NCBI GenBank assembly: GCA_039030075.1
Contig: JBCCEW010000015.1
Location: 62,001 to 126,000 of the forward strand
DNA: 64,000 nucleotides
From: Myxococcota bacterium
GTDB taxonomy: Bacteria; Myxococcota_A; UBA9160; SMWR01
Reading direction: 5' to 3'
In this document: positions 50,076-58,308 of the stretch, piece after piece
Layout of the letters: every line of letters starts with the position of its first letter
How positions within the stretch are numbered: the first letter of the stretch is position 1
Notes under the pieces: generated by a model
Databases searched by the model: none
What the model was told of the DNA's origin: nothing
Seen by the model: the letters and a program-made list of their open reading frames with translations, nothing else
Made by a program: the position numbers and the translations under genes

Positions 50076-50621
50076 CTACCAGAGACCGAGCGGGGCCTTG
50101 GCGCCTGCGCGCCGCCGCGAGCGCCGGCGTTCGCGGTCCGAGCGTCGGTTGCGGCGCATCCGGCCCTGAAGGGCGAGGCGCTTGCGCTCGGTCTCTTCGG
50201 GCGCGCGTTTCCCCGAGGCCTGGAACTCGCAAAACTTGTCGTAGGCCTCGATCTCGTGGCGCAGCTCCTGCACCACGAGTTCCACCATGATCGCGTCGTC
50301 GAGGTAGCCGATGCCGGGAATGCGATCGGGGATCAGGTCGTCCGGGTCGACGAAGTAGGCGAGGACGTTCAGGACGCGCGCGCGGTCGGGGCCGGTGAGG
50401 CGCCAGCGCTCGTCCTCTAGCATGCGAACCAGCTTCTCGAGTTGCTTGAAGCGGTCTTGAACGAACTCGGGGGCCTCTGCTTCTGCCACCTCCTCCATCA
50501 GCTCGTTGGATGCCTGGAGGATCAGCGCCTCGTCTCCGCCCCGCTTGCCTTTCTTCACCGTCTGAAGGCACTTGCGGAAGTAACGGAGATCCTTGTCGGA
50601 GAGGTCGAGTACGATTCGCAT
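50076..50621 (-). CDS. DUF1232 (YkvA-like) protein
   Basis: 181 residues. The core DPDDLIPDRIPGIGYLDDAIMV (residues ~92-112) is the hallmark of DUF1232/YkvA. The N-terminal part is helical; the C-terminal end is a basic, disordered-looking tail (RRNRRSDRERRRSRRRAG). Such proteins are poorly characterised and often linked to membranes. Convergent with the DUF3313-like lipoprotein; the region between 50622 and 50727 carries no gene. Confidence 0.88.
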   Translation of the reverse strand: MRIVLDLSDKDLRYFRKCLQTVKKGKRGGDEALILQASNELMEEVAEAEAPEFVQDRFKQLEKLVRMLEDERWRLTGPDRARVLNVLAYFVDPDDLIPDRIPGIGYLDDAIMVELVVQELRHEIEAYDKFCEFQASGKRAPEETERKRLALQGRMRRNRRSDRERRRSRRRAGAKAPLGLW

Positions 50622-50727
50622 GCCGGCATCCTAGTCCCTCTGGGACCTCGAGGGCAGCCCTTTTCGCCGCTGTGCCGGGGCCCTTTCGGCCCGGGCTGCA
50701 GCCTCAAGAAGAGGCGCCGTTCGCTCG

Positions 50728-51501
50728 ATGGGTCCCTCGATGGATTCACCGACCGGGTCCCTGCTGACCCTGGCGATCGCTGGGGGGCTCGCCGCGATGG
50801 GCGTGCGAGTGCTCGCCGCGGCCTGGGCGCGCGAACGCGCGCCGGAGGTCGGCATCGGGGTCTTCTTCATCGCGCTGGGTGCCGAGATCGCGTCGTACCC
50901 GCTCTCCCTCGGGCAGCGCGGGCTCTTCAACGGGCTGGCGGTGAGTACGTCGTGTGCCGCCCTGTTGATGTTCACCTATCGCGTGTTCCGACCGGGGCAG
51001 ATCCTTGCGCTCGCGTTCGCCTGGGGCTGCGGACTGGTCGTGGCGAGTCTCTTCATCGTTCCGCACCTCGTGGGCTGGCAGTCGTTGACTCTGCGCTTGG
51101 CGTGGGCCTTGGCCCGCAGCGTGGCGCTCGTTTGGGCCACGTTCGAGTGCGCCCGCTACTACCTCCAGATGCGACGTCGTCTCCAACTCGGGTTGGCCGA
51201 TCCGGTGACCGCGAACCGCTTCCTGCTCTGGTCGCTGTGGATCGGAGCGGCCGCCATGCTGCCCTTGTCCGGCGTGGTCATCCGCCTACTTGCGCTGCAG
51301 GGGCAGGCGACCGACGTCACGGTGACGACCCAGCCGGAAGGCGGGGTGCTCTTGTTCGCGGCGTGGATCTTCGGCTGGTTGCTGGTGGCCCTCGTCGCCC
51401 TGTGGCTCAGCTTCTTCCCGCCCGAGCGCTATCTCGGCTGGGTCCGTCGCACGGCGGTTTCGGGCGATCTGGCCCTCGGTACGGCAGCGCCCCGGAGCTG
51501 A
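50728..51501 (+). CDS. Seven-helix membrane protein, unknown
   Basis: 257 residues (or 253 from the ATG at 50740). Seven hydrophobic segments are visible: TGSLLTLAIAGGLAAMGV, IGVFFIALGAEIASYPL, ILALAFAWGCGLVVASL and others. Arg-rich loops and a final cytoplasmic tail are consistent with a 7TM sensor-like or structural protein, but no signalling domain is attached. No family recognised. Converges with the carotenoid oxygenase gene (four-base gap). Confidence 0.72.
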   Translation: MGPSMDSPTGSLLTLAIAGGLAAMGVRVLAAAWARERAPEVGIGVFFIALGAEIASYPLSLGQRGLFNGLAVSTSCAALLMFTYRVFRPGQILALAFAWGCGLVVASLFIVPHLVGWQSLTLRLAWALARSVALVWATFECARYYLQMRRRLQLGLADPVTANRFLLWSLWIGAAAMLPLSGVVIRLLALQGQATDVTVTTQPEGGVLLFAAWIFGWLLVALVALWLSFFPPERYLGWVRRTAVSGDLALGTAAPRS

Positions 51502-51505
51502 GCGC

Positions 51506-53020
51506 TCAGGCGGCGCGGAAGCGCCCGTGGAGCCCGAGCGGCAGCGCGTAGGGCAGTCGCCATACGCCGACCGGTCCGTCCGCGACCCGCTGGGCATCGA
51601 AGACCTGGAACTGGGTCCGCCCGGAACCGAAGTCGAGGGAGGTTCCGACGAGCCAGCCCGCGCCGGCGGAAGCGTCGCTCGCCGGTACGAAGACGTGCTC
51701 TTCGGGGAGCCACTGTTCGGGGAACGGAAACTCCTGGCGCTTGCCGCTCTCGGCGTCGATTCGCACCAGGCCATCCAGCAGCGGGTGGGCTCCAGCGTTG
51801 GCGGGGCGGATCCGCGCGAGATGCGACACCGATCCGTAGCGTCGCCCGACCTGGCGTGGGTCGATGCTCGGGAACTCGGCGTTCCCGCCGAGCGTCTCGA
51901 TCTGGACGGCTCCGCCGTCGGTCGGCAGACGCCAGCGCTGCAGCTCCGCCAGCGGAGAGCGCGACGACCACTCGCCCCACATGATCTTGCGCTGTTCCTC
52001 GAAGACGAGATCTGCGTTGGGGTAGAAGCAGCCATCGAGCCAGATCTCGTCCCCGCTCTCGAAGGCGTTGGCGAAGTGGAAGACGAAGGCCGCGGGCGCT
52101 TCGAGCCAACGCTGTCGCGTGGGGTCGGCCTTCTCGACCAGGAGGATGCGCGTGGATCGAGAGCCGTCCCATCGATGTCGCCCGAGGAAGGTGTGGGCAT
52201 CGGCCGACGCGCGGTAGAAGAGCGGAGGCAGCACGAACACGAGGTAGCGCTCGGTGACGGTGAAATCGTGGATCATCACCGGTTCCTCGATCGGGATCGG
52301 CGTAACCGATCGCAGGTCCCCGCCGGCCGACAGGTGATAGACGAGCAGCCGGTCGACCCACGGCGCGCTCCCGAAGTTCCAGATCGTGCCGTCGGGCTCG
52401 ATGCGCGGATGGGCCGAGAAGGGGAGTCCCTGCATCGCAGGATCGGGGGCCCAGGGACCCGCCGTCGTCAGCGCCTCCGGATCCAACCGGTATGCCGAGC
52501 CCCCTTCCCAGAGCGCGAGCAGCGCGTCGTCGAGCGGGAGCACGCTGATGTTCGCGACGTTGCCATCGTCGGGAGTTCCCGAGTCCGGCAGATCCGGCCA
52601 ATGGGTCCCGAAGCCGGCTTGCAGGGGCCGGCCGGCCTCGCGCTCGCGGCGCCGCTTCGACGTTTCGATGAAGCGCGCACGGTGCCGCACGCCACCGTCC
52701 TCGAGAGCGAAGGCCTGCATGAGTCCGTCGCCATCGAACCAGTGCTGGTAGCGGCGCCCGGCGACCTCGTGGGCGGCCGGGCCGTTGCGGTAAAAGACGC
52801 CCCGGAGGCCCTCGGGCAGGGCTCCGGAGACGCGCTCGGCCGTTCCGGCGAAGGCTTCCTGCTCTGCGCTGGCGTAGCCGAGCAACCAGGGCCGCTGCTT
52901 CCGGGCCTTCGCGAACGCGGCGTGGACCGGATCCACGGCGTCGGCGCGGGACGACCAGGGCCAGCTCGCGGCGCCGACCGCACCGGCCAGCGCACCGCGC
53001 AGAAAGTCTCGGCGCCGCAT
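51506..53020 (-). CDS. Tat-exported carotenoid oxygenase
   Basis: 504 residues. The N-terminus MRRRDFLRGALAGAVG is a Tat signal. The seven-bladed propeller family has four iron-binding histidines; they are visible as FSAHPRI (about residue 204), MIHDFTVTERY (248), FHFANAFE (315) and LGLHGRF (497). Family motif RYQHWFDGDGLMQAF and GVFYRNGPA also occur. It would cleave a carotenoid or stilbene-like double bond with O2. Secretion to the periplasm is unusual for this enzyme and suggests an extracellular or lignin-type substrate. It overlaps the DUF2141 gene by one base, whose start overlaps that of a PadR regulator. Confidence 0.9.
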   Translation of the reverse strand: MRRRDFLRGALAGAVGAASWPWSSRADAVDPVHAAFAKARKQRPWLLGYASAEQEAFAGTAERVSGALPEGLRGVFYRNGPAAHEVAGRRYQHWFDGDGLMQAFALEDGGVRHRARFIETSKRRREREAGRPLQAGFGTHWPDLPDSGTPDDGNVANISVLPLDDALLALWEGGSAYRLDPEALTTAGPWAPDPAMQGLPFSAHPRIEPDGTIWNFGSAPWVDRLLVYHLSAGGDLRSVTPIPIEEPVMIHDFTVTERYLVFVLPPLFYRASADAHTFLGRHRWDGSRSTRILLVEKADPTRQRWLEAPAAFVFHFANAFESGDEIWLDGCFYPNADLVFEEQRKIMWGEWSSRSPLAELQRWRLPTDGGAVQIETLGGNAEFPSIDPRQVGRRYGSVSHLARIRPANAGAHPLLDGLVRIDAESGKRQEFPFPEQWLPEEHVFVPASDASAGAGWLVGTSLDFGSGRTQFQVFDAQRVADGPVGVWRLPYALPLGLHGRFRAA

Positions 53021-53436
53021 CAGCGCAGCTCGATCGTGATGGAAGCGCCCTCGGCCCCCACTTCGATGGCCATGTCGTCGAAGGCGGGCGGGCCGAAGCT
53101 GCCACGCGCGTTGCGGCTGAAGCCGAAGCGTTCGGTCGGCACGCCGACCAGGTTCCGATCGAGTTCCTCGTTGGCGTTGGCATCGTGGAAACTCGAGACC
53201 CCGTAGCGCCCGGGTGCGATGTTCGGGAACACGAACTCGACCCGCTCGCCGGCAACGCGGAAGCTGCCGGCCAGGGGAGCATCGCCATCGAAGGCCTCCA
53301 CCGAGGCGAAGAGGGCCGCGCGGACGGAGCCCGCGTTCGCCTCGGCGCCGGTGATCGTGACCCGGAGGTCACCGGCGGAGGCGCCAAGGGGAAGCAAGGC
53401 AGCGATCAGAGTCGAAGCGAATCCGAGACGCGTCAT
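53020..53436 (-). CDS. DUF2141 exported protein
   Basis: 138 residues with signal peptide (MTRLGFASTLIAALLPLGASAG). DUF2141 core: LRVTITGAEANAGSVRAALF (short parts), APGRYGVSSFHDANANEELDRNLVGVPTERFGFS with the conserved HD(x)N. It is a small beta-domain protein of unknown role, seen near outer-membrane enzymes. Sandwiched between PadR (ATGA overlap) and the carotenoid oxygenase (TGATG overlap), so it is co-translated with both. Confidence 0.88.
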   Translation of the reverse strand: MTRLGFASTLIAALLPLGASAGDLRVTITGAEANAGSVRAALFASVEAFDGDAPLAGSFRVAGERVEFVFPNIAPGRYGVSSFHDANANEELDRNLVGVPTERFGFSRNARGSFGPPAFDDMAIEVGAEGASITIELR

Positions 53437-54044
53437 GAGCGTTTTCCTTTACGAGATGCGGGCGCGGCGGGTTTCTTCGGCGGCACGGGTTCGACCATGC
53501 CTTCGAGCTCGGCCAGGACTTCCGCGCACCAGGTGAGCTGGGCCTCGGCCCGAAGCTCGCCGCTGCGCAGGGTCATCAGCCAGAACCGCTGGTCGGCGGG
53601 CGCGCTGGCGGCGACCGCTTCGAGACGCGCGCGCGTCTCGGCATAATGTTCGAGGGTGCCTTCGAGCTCGGCGCGGAAGTCGCGGACCAGCCGTCGCGAA
53701 GCCTCGAGGTCCGTCCGGGCGCCGAAGAAGAGCTTGAGCAGGCGTTCGTCGCGCGGGGGGCGGTCGACGGGCGGCTCGTGGAGCCAGCGCTCCAGCGCTG
53801 CGCGTCCGGCGGCGGTGATCGTGTAGACATGGCGCGGGCGACCGCCCGCGCTCTCGGACTCGGCGCGCGTGGCGAGTCCGGCGGCGGCGAGCTCGGCGAG
53901 CATCGGGTAGATCCGGCCGAAGCCCTCGCTCCAGAAGTTCGAGATCGACCCTTCGATGACCCCGCGCAGGTCGTAGCCGCTCATGGGTCCCCACGAGAGG
54001 AAGCCCAGGAGCGCGACCTGGGTCCGGTTGGGTTGGGACGCCAT
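53433..54044 (-). CDS. PadR-family transcriptional regulator
   Basis: 203 residues. The winged helix SYDLRG-type region (LGFLSWGPMSGYDLRGVI, GRIYPMLAELAAAGL, GRPRHVYTITAAGRAAL) is diagnostic; the C-terminal helical dimer domain follows, ending in a basic tail. PadR proteins usually repress phenolic acid or similar stress genes. An AT-rich repeat in its promoter (54068-54089) looks like its operator. It leads the operon with DUF2141 and the carotenoid oxygenase, which it probably controls in response to an aromatic compound. Confidence 0.93.
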   Translation of the reverse strand: MASQPNRTQVALLGFLSWGPMSGYDLRGVIEGSISNFWSEGFGRIYPMLAELAAAGLATRAESESAGGRPRHVYTITAAGRAALERWLHEPPVDRPPRDERLLKLFFGARTDLEASRRLVRDFRAELEGTLEHYAETRARLEAVAASAPADQRFWLMTLRSGELRAEAQLTWCAEVLAELEGMVEPVPPKKPAAPASRKGKRS

Positions 54045-54067
54045 GGCCGAAGCCTAATACATCCAAC

Positions 54068-54089
54068 GGATATATAACAAGGATATATC
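54068..54089. promoter_or_regulatory. AT-rich repeat, candidate PadR operator
   Basis: GGATATAT occurs twice with a five-base spacer (54068-54075, 54081-54088) and the inner GATATAT and ATATATC form an inverted repeat. It is an AT-rich island in GC-rich DNA, 24 bases before the PadR start, comparable to known PadR boxes. Confidence 0.55.
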
Positions 54090-54182
54090 GGTTCGCCGGG
54101 GATCCCGAGCGCACGACGCGGCGGTTCCGCCCGGGCCAGAGCTCGGGGGTAGGGCGCGAGGACCGTGGGGCGGGGCGCGGAG

Positions 54183-54848
54183 CTAGGCGCGCCGGCCGTG
54201 CCAGGCCAGGCCGACGAAGCCGAGCGCCAGCAGGGAGCCGGTCGAGGCTTCGGGCACCACGATGACGCGGAGCTGGTCGGTGAAGCCGTCGAAGACGCGG
54301 AAGTTGTCGATCGTCAGCGTGAGCCGGTCGGCGCTCAGCGTGATCGAATCGGCGGCTTCCCAGGTGTCGCGCCCCGACACGCCGGTGGGGTAGGCGGTGC
54401 CGGGCGCGCCCAGGCCGGCGTCCGAGGAGTTCAGTTCCGGGTCGGAGCCGATGATCCCCAGGATCGGGCGATCGAAGATGATCGAGCCCGACAGCTCGGC
54501 GCGGTTGGTCGAGCCGCCGTCTCCACTGTCGACGATGTCCATGTGGAGGAAGTAGGAGTCGACCACGCTACCCGCCGACAGGAACGAGACGCCGGGCGTG
54601 GTGGTGTAGGTGCCCGGTGTGGTCACGTTGACCGCGAGGGGGGAGCCCAGCGTCGTCGCCGAGCGTTCGAGGAACAGGAAGATCTGGCTGTCGCTCTCGA
54701 GGCCTTCCTCGATGACCGAGGGCGGCGCGTTGATCAGTTCGACGATGTCACCCGTCACCGACAGGCCGGCCGCGGTGCCGGGGAGCGCCAGGGCCACGCC
54801 GAGCGCGAGCGCAGCGCGCCAGGACTTCGCGGGTGTATTTCGCCCCAT
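54183..54848 (-). CDS. PEP-CTERM-like sorting domain protein
   Basis: 221 residues. Signal peptide (ALALGVALALPGTAAG), a mature region rich in Ser, Thr, Gly and Asp without recognised domain, and a C-terminal sorting signal: VVPEASTGSLLALGFVGLAW followed by basic HGRRA (parts as seen). VPEAS replaces VPEPS, a common variant. Exosortase substrate. A hairpin immediately precedes its ATG. The mature part contains STNRAELSGSIIFDRP, a pattern seen in other PEP-CTERM extracellular proteins. Confidence 0.85.
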   Translation of the reverse strand: MGRNTPAKSWRAALALGVALALPGTAAGLSVTGDIVELINAPPSVIEEGLESDSQIFLFLERSATTLGSPLAVNVTTPGTYTTTPGVSFLSAGSVVDSYFLHMDIVDSGDGGSTNRAELSGSIIFDRPILGIIGSDPELNSSDAGLGAPGTAYPTGVSGRDTWEAADSITLSADRLTLTIDNFRVFDGFTDQLRVIVVPEASTGSLLALGFVGLAWHGRRA

Positions 54849-54850
54849 GA

Positions 54851-54874
54851 AGGACGTATCGGGCGGTACGTCCT
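54851..54874 (-). promoter_or_regulatory. Hairpin adjacent to the PEP-CTERM start codon
   Basis: AGGACGTA and its complement TACGTCCT (eight bases each) enclose an eight-base loop. The stem ends two bases before the ATG at 54848 and its 5' arm contains the only AAGGA-like ribosome site. It could gate translation. A second small stem (GAGGG/CCCTC, 54881-54896) lies just upstream. Confidence 0.45.
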
Positions 54875-54968
54875 TTGCTTGAGGGGAAAAGCCCTCTTTC
54901 GGCGTATCCGACCGGCTTTCCCGCAGTGGGGCCCGCCGTTGTCGCGCCGGTTGCCGGTGGCTGTGGGG

Positions 54969-56147
54969 CTAGGTGGGCTGCCAGGACCGGTCGGGCGCAG
55001 GCACCTGGTAGAGCGCGGCCGCATTCTCGAAGAGCACCTTGCGACGGATCTCGTCGGGGTGGTCCCCCCAGGCCGCGTCGATCTTCTCGCGGACGTTGCC
55101 GTAGAGGCAGATCGGATGTGGGTAGTCGGTCTCGAAGAGCACCCGATCCACGCCGATCTCCTCGATCAGGTGGCGCGCGGCGAACTCCTCGAAGAAGGAG
55201 CACGCCCAGACCTGGTCGCGGAGGTACTCGCTCGGCTTGCGCGTGAACTCGGGCTTCTCGGAGGGCACGTCGGTGTAGCCGAAGCCGTGGTCGAGGGCTT
55301 CCTTCACGAACGGGATCCAACCGATGCCGCTCTCGACCGAGACGACCCGCAGCTGCGGGTTGCGCGGCAGGATTCCCGACATCGCGATGTCCATCATCTG
55401 AATCGCGTTGTGCAACAGCAGCGCCATCGATTGGGTGACCGTCGTGGCGCGAATCCCGTGGGTCGCGAACCGGGCCGGGTTGTTCAGGTCGTCGGCGATG
55501 TCGCCGCTGCCGATGTGGAGACTGATCGGCAGGTCGACGTCCTGGGCGGCCTTCCACAGCGGCTCCCAGTGCGCGTCGCCCAGCAGGGGCATGCCGAAGT
55601 CCTGGGGCGCCCCCGTGAACAAGATGGCGCGGTGGCCGAGTGCGTGGGCGCGGTGGATCTCGCGCACCGCCGCGGGCACGTCCCAGAAGGGCAGGGCCAT
55701 CACCGGGATGAAGCGGCGCGGGTCGGGCTCGATCCACTCGATCAGCCAGTCGTTGTAGGCCTGGACGCACGCGATCATCAGGTCCGGATCCTGGAGGCCC
55801 AGGAAGCTCTCGCTGCCGAAGCCGCCGACGTTCGGGTAGAGGCCCATTGCCCAGATCCCGACTTCGTCCATGTACGCGAGTCGTGCCTTCGCGTCGTAGG
55901 CGGCCGGCGGGCACTCGTCGAGATTCTTCGGCATCGAGGGGAAGGGTTCGTCCCAGCCGCCGATGGCGGTCGCTCCGACGGGGATCGCACGCTCCGCCGT
56001 TCCGAAGCGCCACACGTCGACGCCTTCCTCGGTGCGGACCATGTGGGGGGCTTGGTCCCGGTACTTCGCCGGGAGACGCGAGGTCCAGACGTCACCGGGC
56101 TCGGTGATGTGGGTATCCGCGTCGATGAACCAATCGTCGTACTTCAT
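54969..56147 (-). CDS. Amidohydrolase-2 family metal-dependent hydrolase/decarboxylase
   Basis: 392 residues from ATG 56147 with AAGGAG seven bases upstream (the earlier ATG at 56168 lacks a site). Family features: FIDADTHITEP near the N-terminus, LPISLHIGSG, VVSVESGIGW and VLFETDYPHPICLYGN near the end, which supply the metal ligands and catalytic Asp of ACMSD-like decarboxylases/hydrolases. The usual H-x-H is D-x-H here (DADTH), as in many members annotated only as amidohydrolase. Opposite strand to the BKACE gene, sharing a 92-base promoter region. Confidence 0.9.
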   Translation of the reverse strand: MKYDDWFIDADTHITEPGDVWTSRLPAKYRDQAPHMVRTEEGVDVWRFGTAERAIPVGATAIGGWDEPFPSMPKNLDECPPAAYDAKARLAYMDEVGIWAMGLYPNVGGFGSESFLGLQDPDLMIACVQAYNDWLIEWIEPDPRRFIPVMALPFWDVPAAVREIHRAHALGHRAILFTGAPQDFGMPLLGDAHWEPLWKAAQDVDLPISLHIGSGDIADDLNNPARFATHGIRATTVTQSMALLLHNAIQMMDIAMSGILPRNPQLRVVSVESGIGWIPFVKEALDHGFGYTDVPSEKPEFTRKPSEYLRDQVWACSFFEEFAARHLIEEIGVDRVLFETDYPHPICLYGNVREKIDAAWGDHPDEIRRKVLFENAAALYQVPAPDRSWQPT

Positions 56148-56239
56148 GGCAGCTCCTTGGGCTGCCATTCTATTGGTTGAGCTGTTCCGAGGGCAATCGT
56201 ATGCTGCGAGACGATCGATGGGAACGTCCTGGAGTATCC

Positions 56240-57145
56240 ATGTCCCAACCGGTGATTCTCGAGGCGGCGATCAACGGCGTCACCACCGAAGAGAAGAATC
56301 CTCACGTCCCGATCCTGCCCGACGACGTCGTTCGCGACGCCCTCGCGTGCTTCGACGCGGGCGCATCCGTCGTCCACGCCCACAACCGCAACATCATGTG
56401 GGTTGGGCGGGAAGCCGCCGACGACTACCTCCTGGCGTGGCGCCGCATTCTGGCCGAGCGCCCGGACGTACTCTGGTACCCGACGGGGTCCTCGGGGTCC
56501 GACACCGCGTCGCTCTACGAGCACGTGCGCCTGATCGATGAAGAGGTCTCGCTGCCGATCTGCTTCGTCGATCCGGGGTCCACGAACATCGGGTTCCCGG
56601 GCCCTGATGGATTGCCGGCCGGCGTCGTCTACGCCAATGACTTCGAGCGTATCCGCGACGCCTTCAACCTGTGTCGCTCCCTCGAGATGGGACCCAGCCT
56701 GGCGATCTACGAGCCCGGCTGGCTGCAGACGGTGCTCGCCTACGTGCGGCGCGGCGCGATGCCCCCCGGTGCGATGGTGAAGCTCTACTTCGGGGGCGAC
56801 TACGGACTGTTCGCGTCCGAGCCCGGTGTCACGTTCGGGCTTCCACCGAAGGAGTCGGCGCTCCTGGCCTATCTCGACATGCTCGAGGGCTGCTCCCTGC
56901 CATGGTCGGTGTCGGTGTGGGGCGGCGATCTCCTCCAGACACCGGTGGCGCGCCTCGCGCTCGAGCGGGGCGGGCATCTGCACGTCGGCCTCGAGGAGCA
57001 CTTCGACCCGGATCGCAAACCGACGAATGTCGAGCTCGTCGAGGAGGCCGCAGCGCTATGCGCCGAGGTCGGGCGGCCCCTCGCGACCTGTGCAGAAGCG
57101 GCCGAGATCATGGGCCTGCCGCGCAAACCGGTCGTCCGCGCCTGA
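56240..57145 (+). CDS. BKACE-family (DUF849) beta-keto acid cleavage enzyme
   Basis: 301 residues from the ATG at 56240 (GGAG five bases upstream; the upstream ATG at 56177 is in the neighbour's promoter). VILEAAINGVTTEEKNP and GASVVHAHNRN place Zn ligands His46 and His48, exactly the numbering of Kce from Candidatus Cloacamonas (His46, His48, Glu230). The family condenses a beta-keto acid with acetyl-CoA. Kce itself acts in lysine fermentation, but many BKACEs have other keto acids. A dehydrogenase follows after 55 bases, probably co-transcribed. Confidence 0.92.
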   Translation: MSQPVILEAAINGVTTEEKNPHVPILPDDVVRDALACFDAGASVVHAHNRNIMWVGREAADDYLLAWRRILAERPDVLWYPTGSSGSDTASLYEHVRLIDEEVSLPICFVDPGSTNIGFPGPDGLPAGVVYANDFERIRDAFNLCRSLEMGPSLAIYEPGWLQTVLAYVRRGAMPPGAMVKLYFGGDYGLFASEPGVTFGLPPKESALLAYLDMLEGCSLPWSVSVWGGDLLQTPVARLALERGGHLHVGLEEHFDPDRKPTNVELVEEAAALCAEVGRPLATCAEAAEIMGLPRKPVVRA

Positions 57146-57200
57146 CCGACGACGCCTGGGATCGTCGCTAGAGTCGCGCTCGAACCAGGAGGAAGCGCGC

Positions 57201-58265
57201 ATGCGAAACGTGGTCGTCTGGGGCACGGGAAACGTCGGGCGACCCGCATTGCGCGCGGTGCTCTCCGACCCGCGTCTGCAGCTGGTGGGGTGTGTCGTCA
57301 GCGATCCCGCGAAGGAGGGCCGCGACGCCGGAGAACTCTGCGGTCTGCCGCCGGTCGGCGTGGCGGCGACGCGGGACACAGCGGTTGCGCGGGCGGCCGA
57401 CGTCGATTGCGTGGTCTATGCCGCGACCGGAGACACCCGTCCGCTCGAAGCCCTCGAGGACGTGACCGGCTGCCTGCGGGCGGGAGCGAACGTGGTATCG
57501 ACATCGCTCTACGGCCTGCTGTATCCGCCGGCGCTCGCGGGACCGATCGCCGACCAGTTCGCGGAGGCGTGCAAGGAAGGCAGCAGCTCGATCTTCGTCT
57601 CGGGGATCGACCCGGGCTGGGCTCTGGACGTGCTCCCGCTGCTCTTGAGCGGGGTGGTGGCCGACCTGCAAGAGGTGCGGTCCCAAGAGGTCTTCAACTA
57701 CGCCCTCTACGACCAGCCCGACGTGGTGCGCAACGTGATCGGTTTCGGTGGGTCGATGGACGAGCTGCCCGCGATGCTCAACGAGTTCGCGTTGCGCTCG
57801 GTCTGGGAGCCGATGGTGCGAACGGTCGCGGACGGGCTCGGCGTGTCCCTCGACCGGGTCGAGACCGAAGTGGAGCGACGCCCCCTGGAACGCTCGATCG
57901 AGGTGTCGGGCATGGGTCGCTTCGAGGCCGGCACCCAGGGCGCATTCCGCTTCGAGGTGCGCGGCATCGTCGGGGAGGCCCCGAGGATCGTCGTCGAACA
58001 CGTGACGCGGATCGACGATGCCTGCGCCCCCGAGTGGACCCAGTCGCCCGGCGGCCAGAGCATGCACCGGGTGCTGCTGCGCGGTCGTCCCTCGTTGACC
58101 GTCGATCTGCACTCCGAGGACCCGAGTGAGCCGGGCGCGGGAGCCGGGGGCAATGCGACCGCCGCGAACCGCGTGGTGCTCGCGATCCCCGACGTGTGCG
58201 CGGCGCCGCCCGGACCGCTCGGCGTGCTCGACCTGCCGACACCGCGCGCAGCGGTGCGCTGGTAG
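57201..58265 (+). CDS. DapB-like NAD(P)-dependent dehydrogenase
   Basis: 354 residues with AGGAGGAAG before the ATG. VVVWGTGNVGRPALRAVL is a Rossmann NAD(P) motif; VVYAATGDT and ANVVSTSLYG resemble the dihydrodipicolinate reductase N-domain. The same family includes 2,4-diaminopentanoate dehydrogenase. Residues 130-350 form the substrate domain without close recognisable motif. Reduction or oxidation of a ketoacid/amino acid derived from the BKACE reaction is plausible from position, not proven. Confidence 0.85.
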   Translation: MRNVVVWGTGNVGRPALRAVLSDPRLQLVGCVVSDPAKEGRDAGELCGLPPVGVAATRDTAVARAADVDCVVYAATGDTRPLEALEDVTGCLRAGANVVSTSLYGLLYPPALAGPIADQFAEACKEGSSSIFVSGIDPGWALDVLPLLLSGVVADLQEVRSQEVFNYALYDQPDVVRNVIGFGGSMDELPAMLNEFALRSVWEPMVRTVADGLGVSLDRVETEVERRPLERSIEVSGMGRFEAGTQGAFRFEVRGIVGEAPRIVVEHVTRIDDACAPEWTQSPGGQSMHRVLLRGRPSLTVDLHSEDPSEPGAGAGGNATAANRVVLAIPDVCAAPPGPLGVLDLPTPRAAVRW

Positions 58266-58308
58266 CCCGCCGGCCGTCCTGCACCAGCATCGGGTCACCA
58301 GGTCGACT

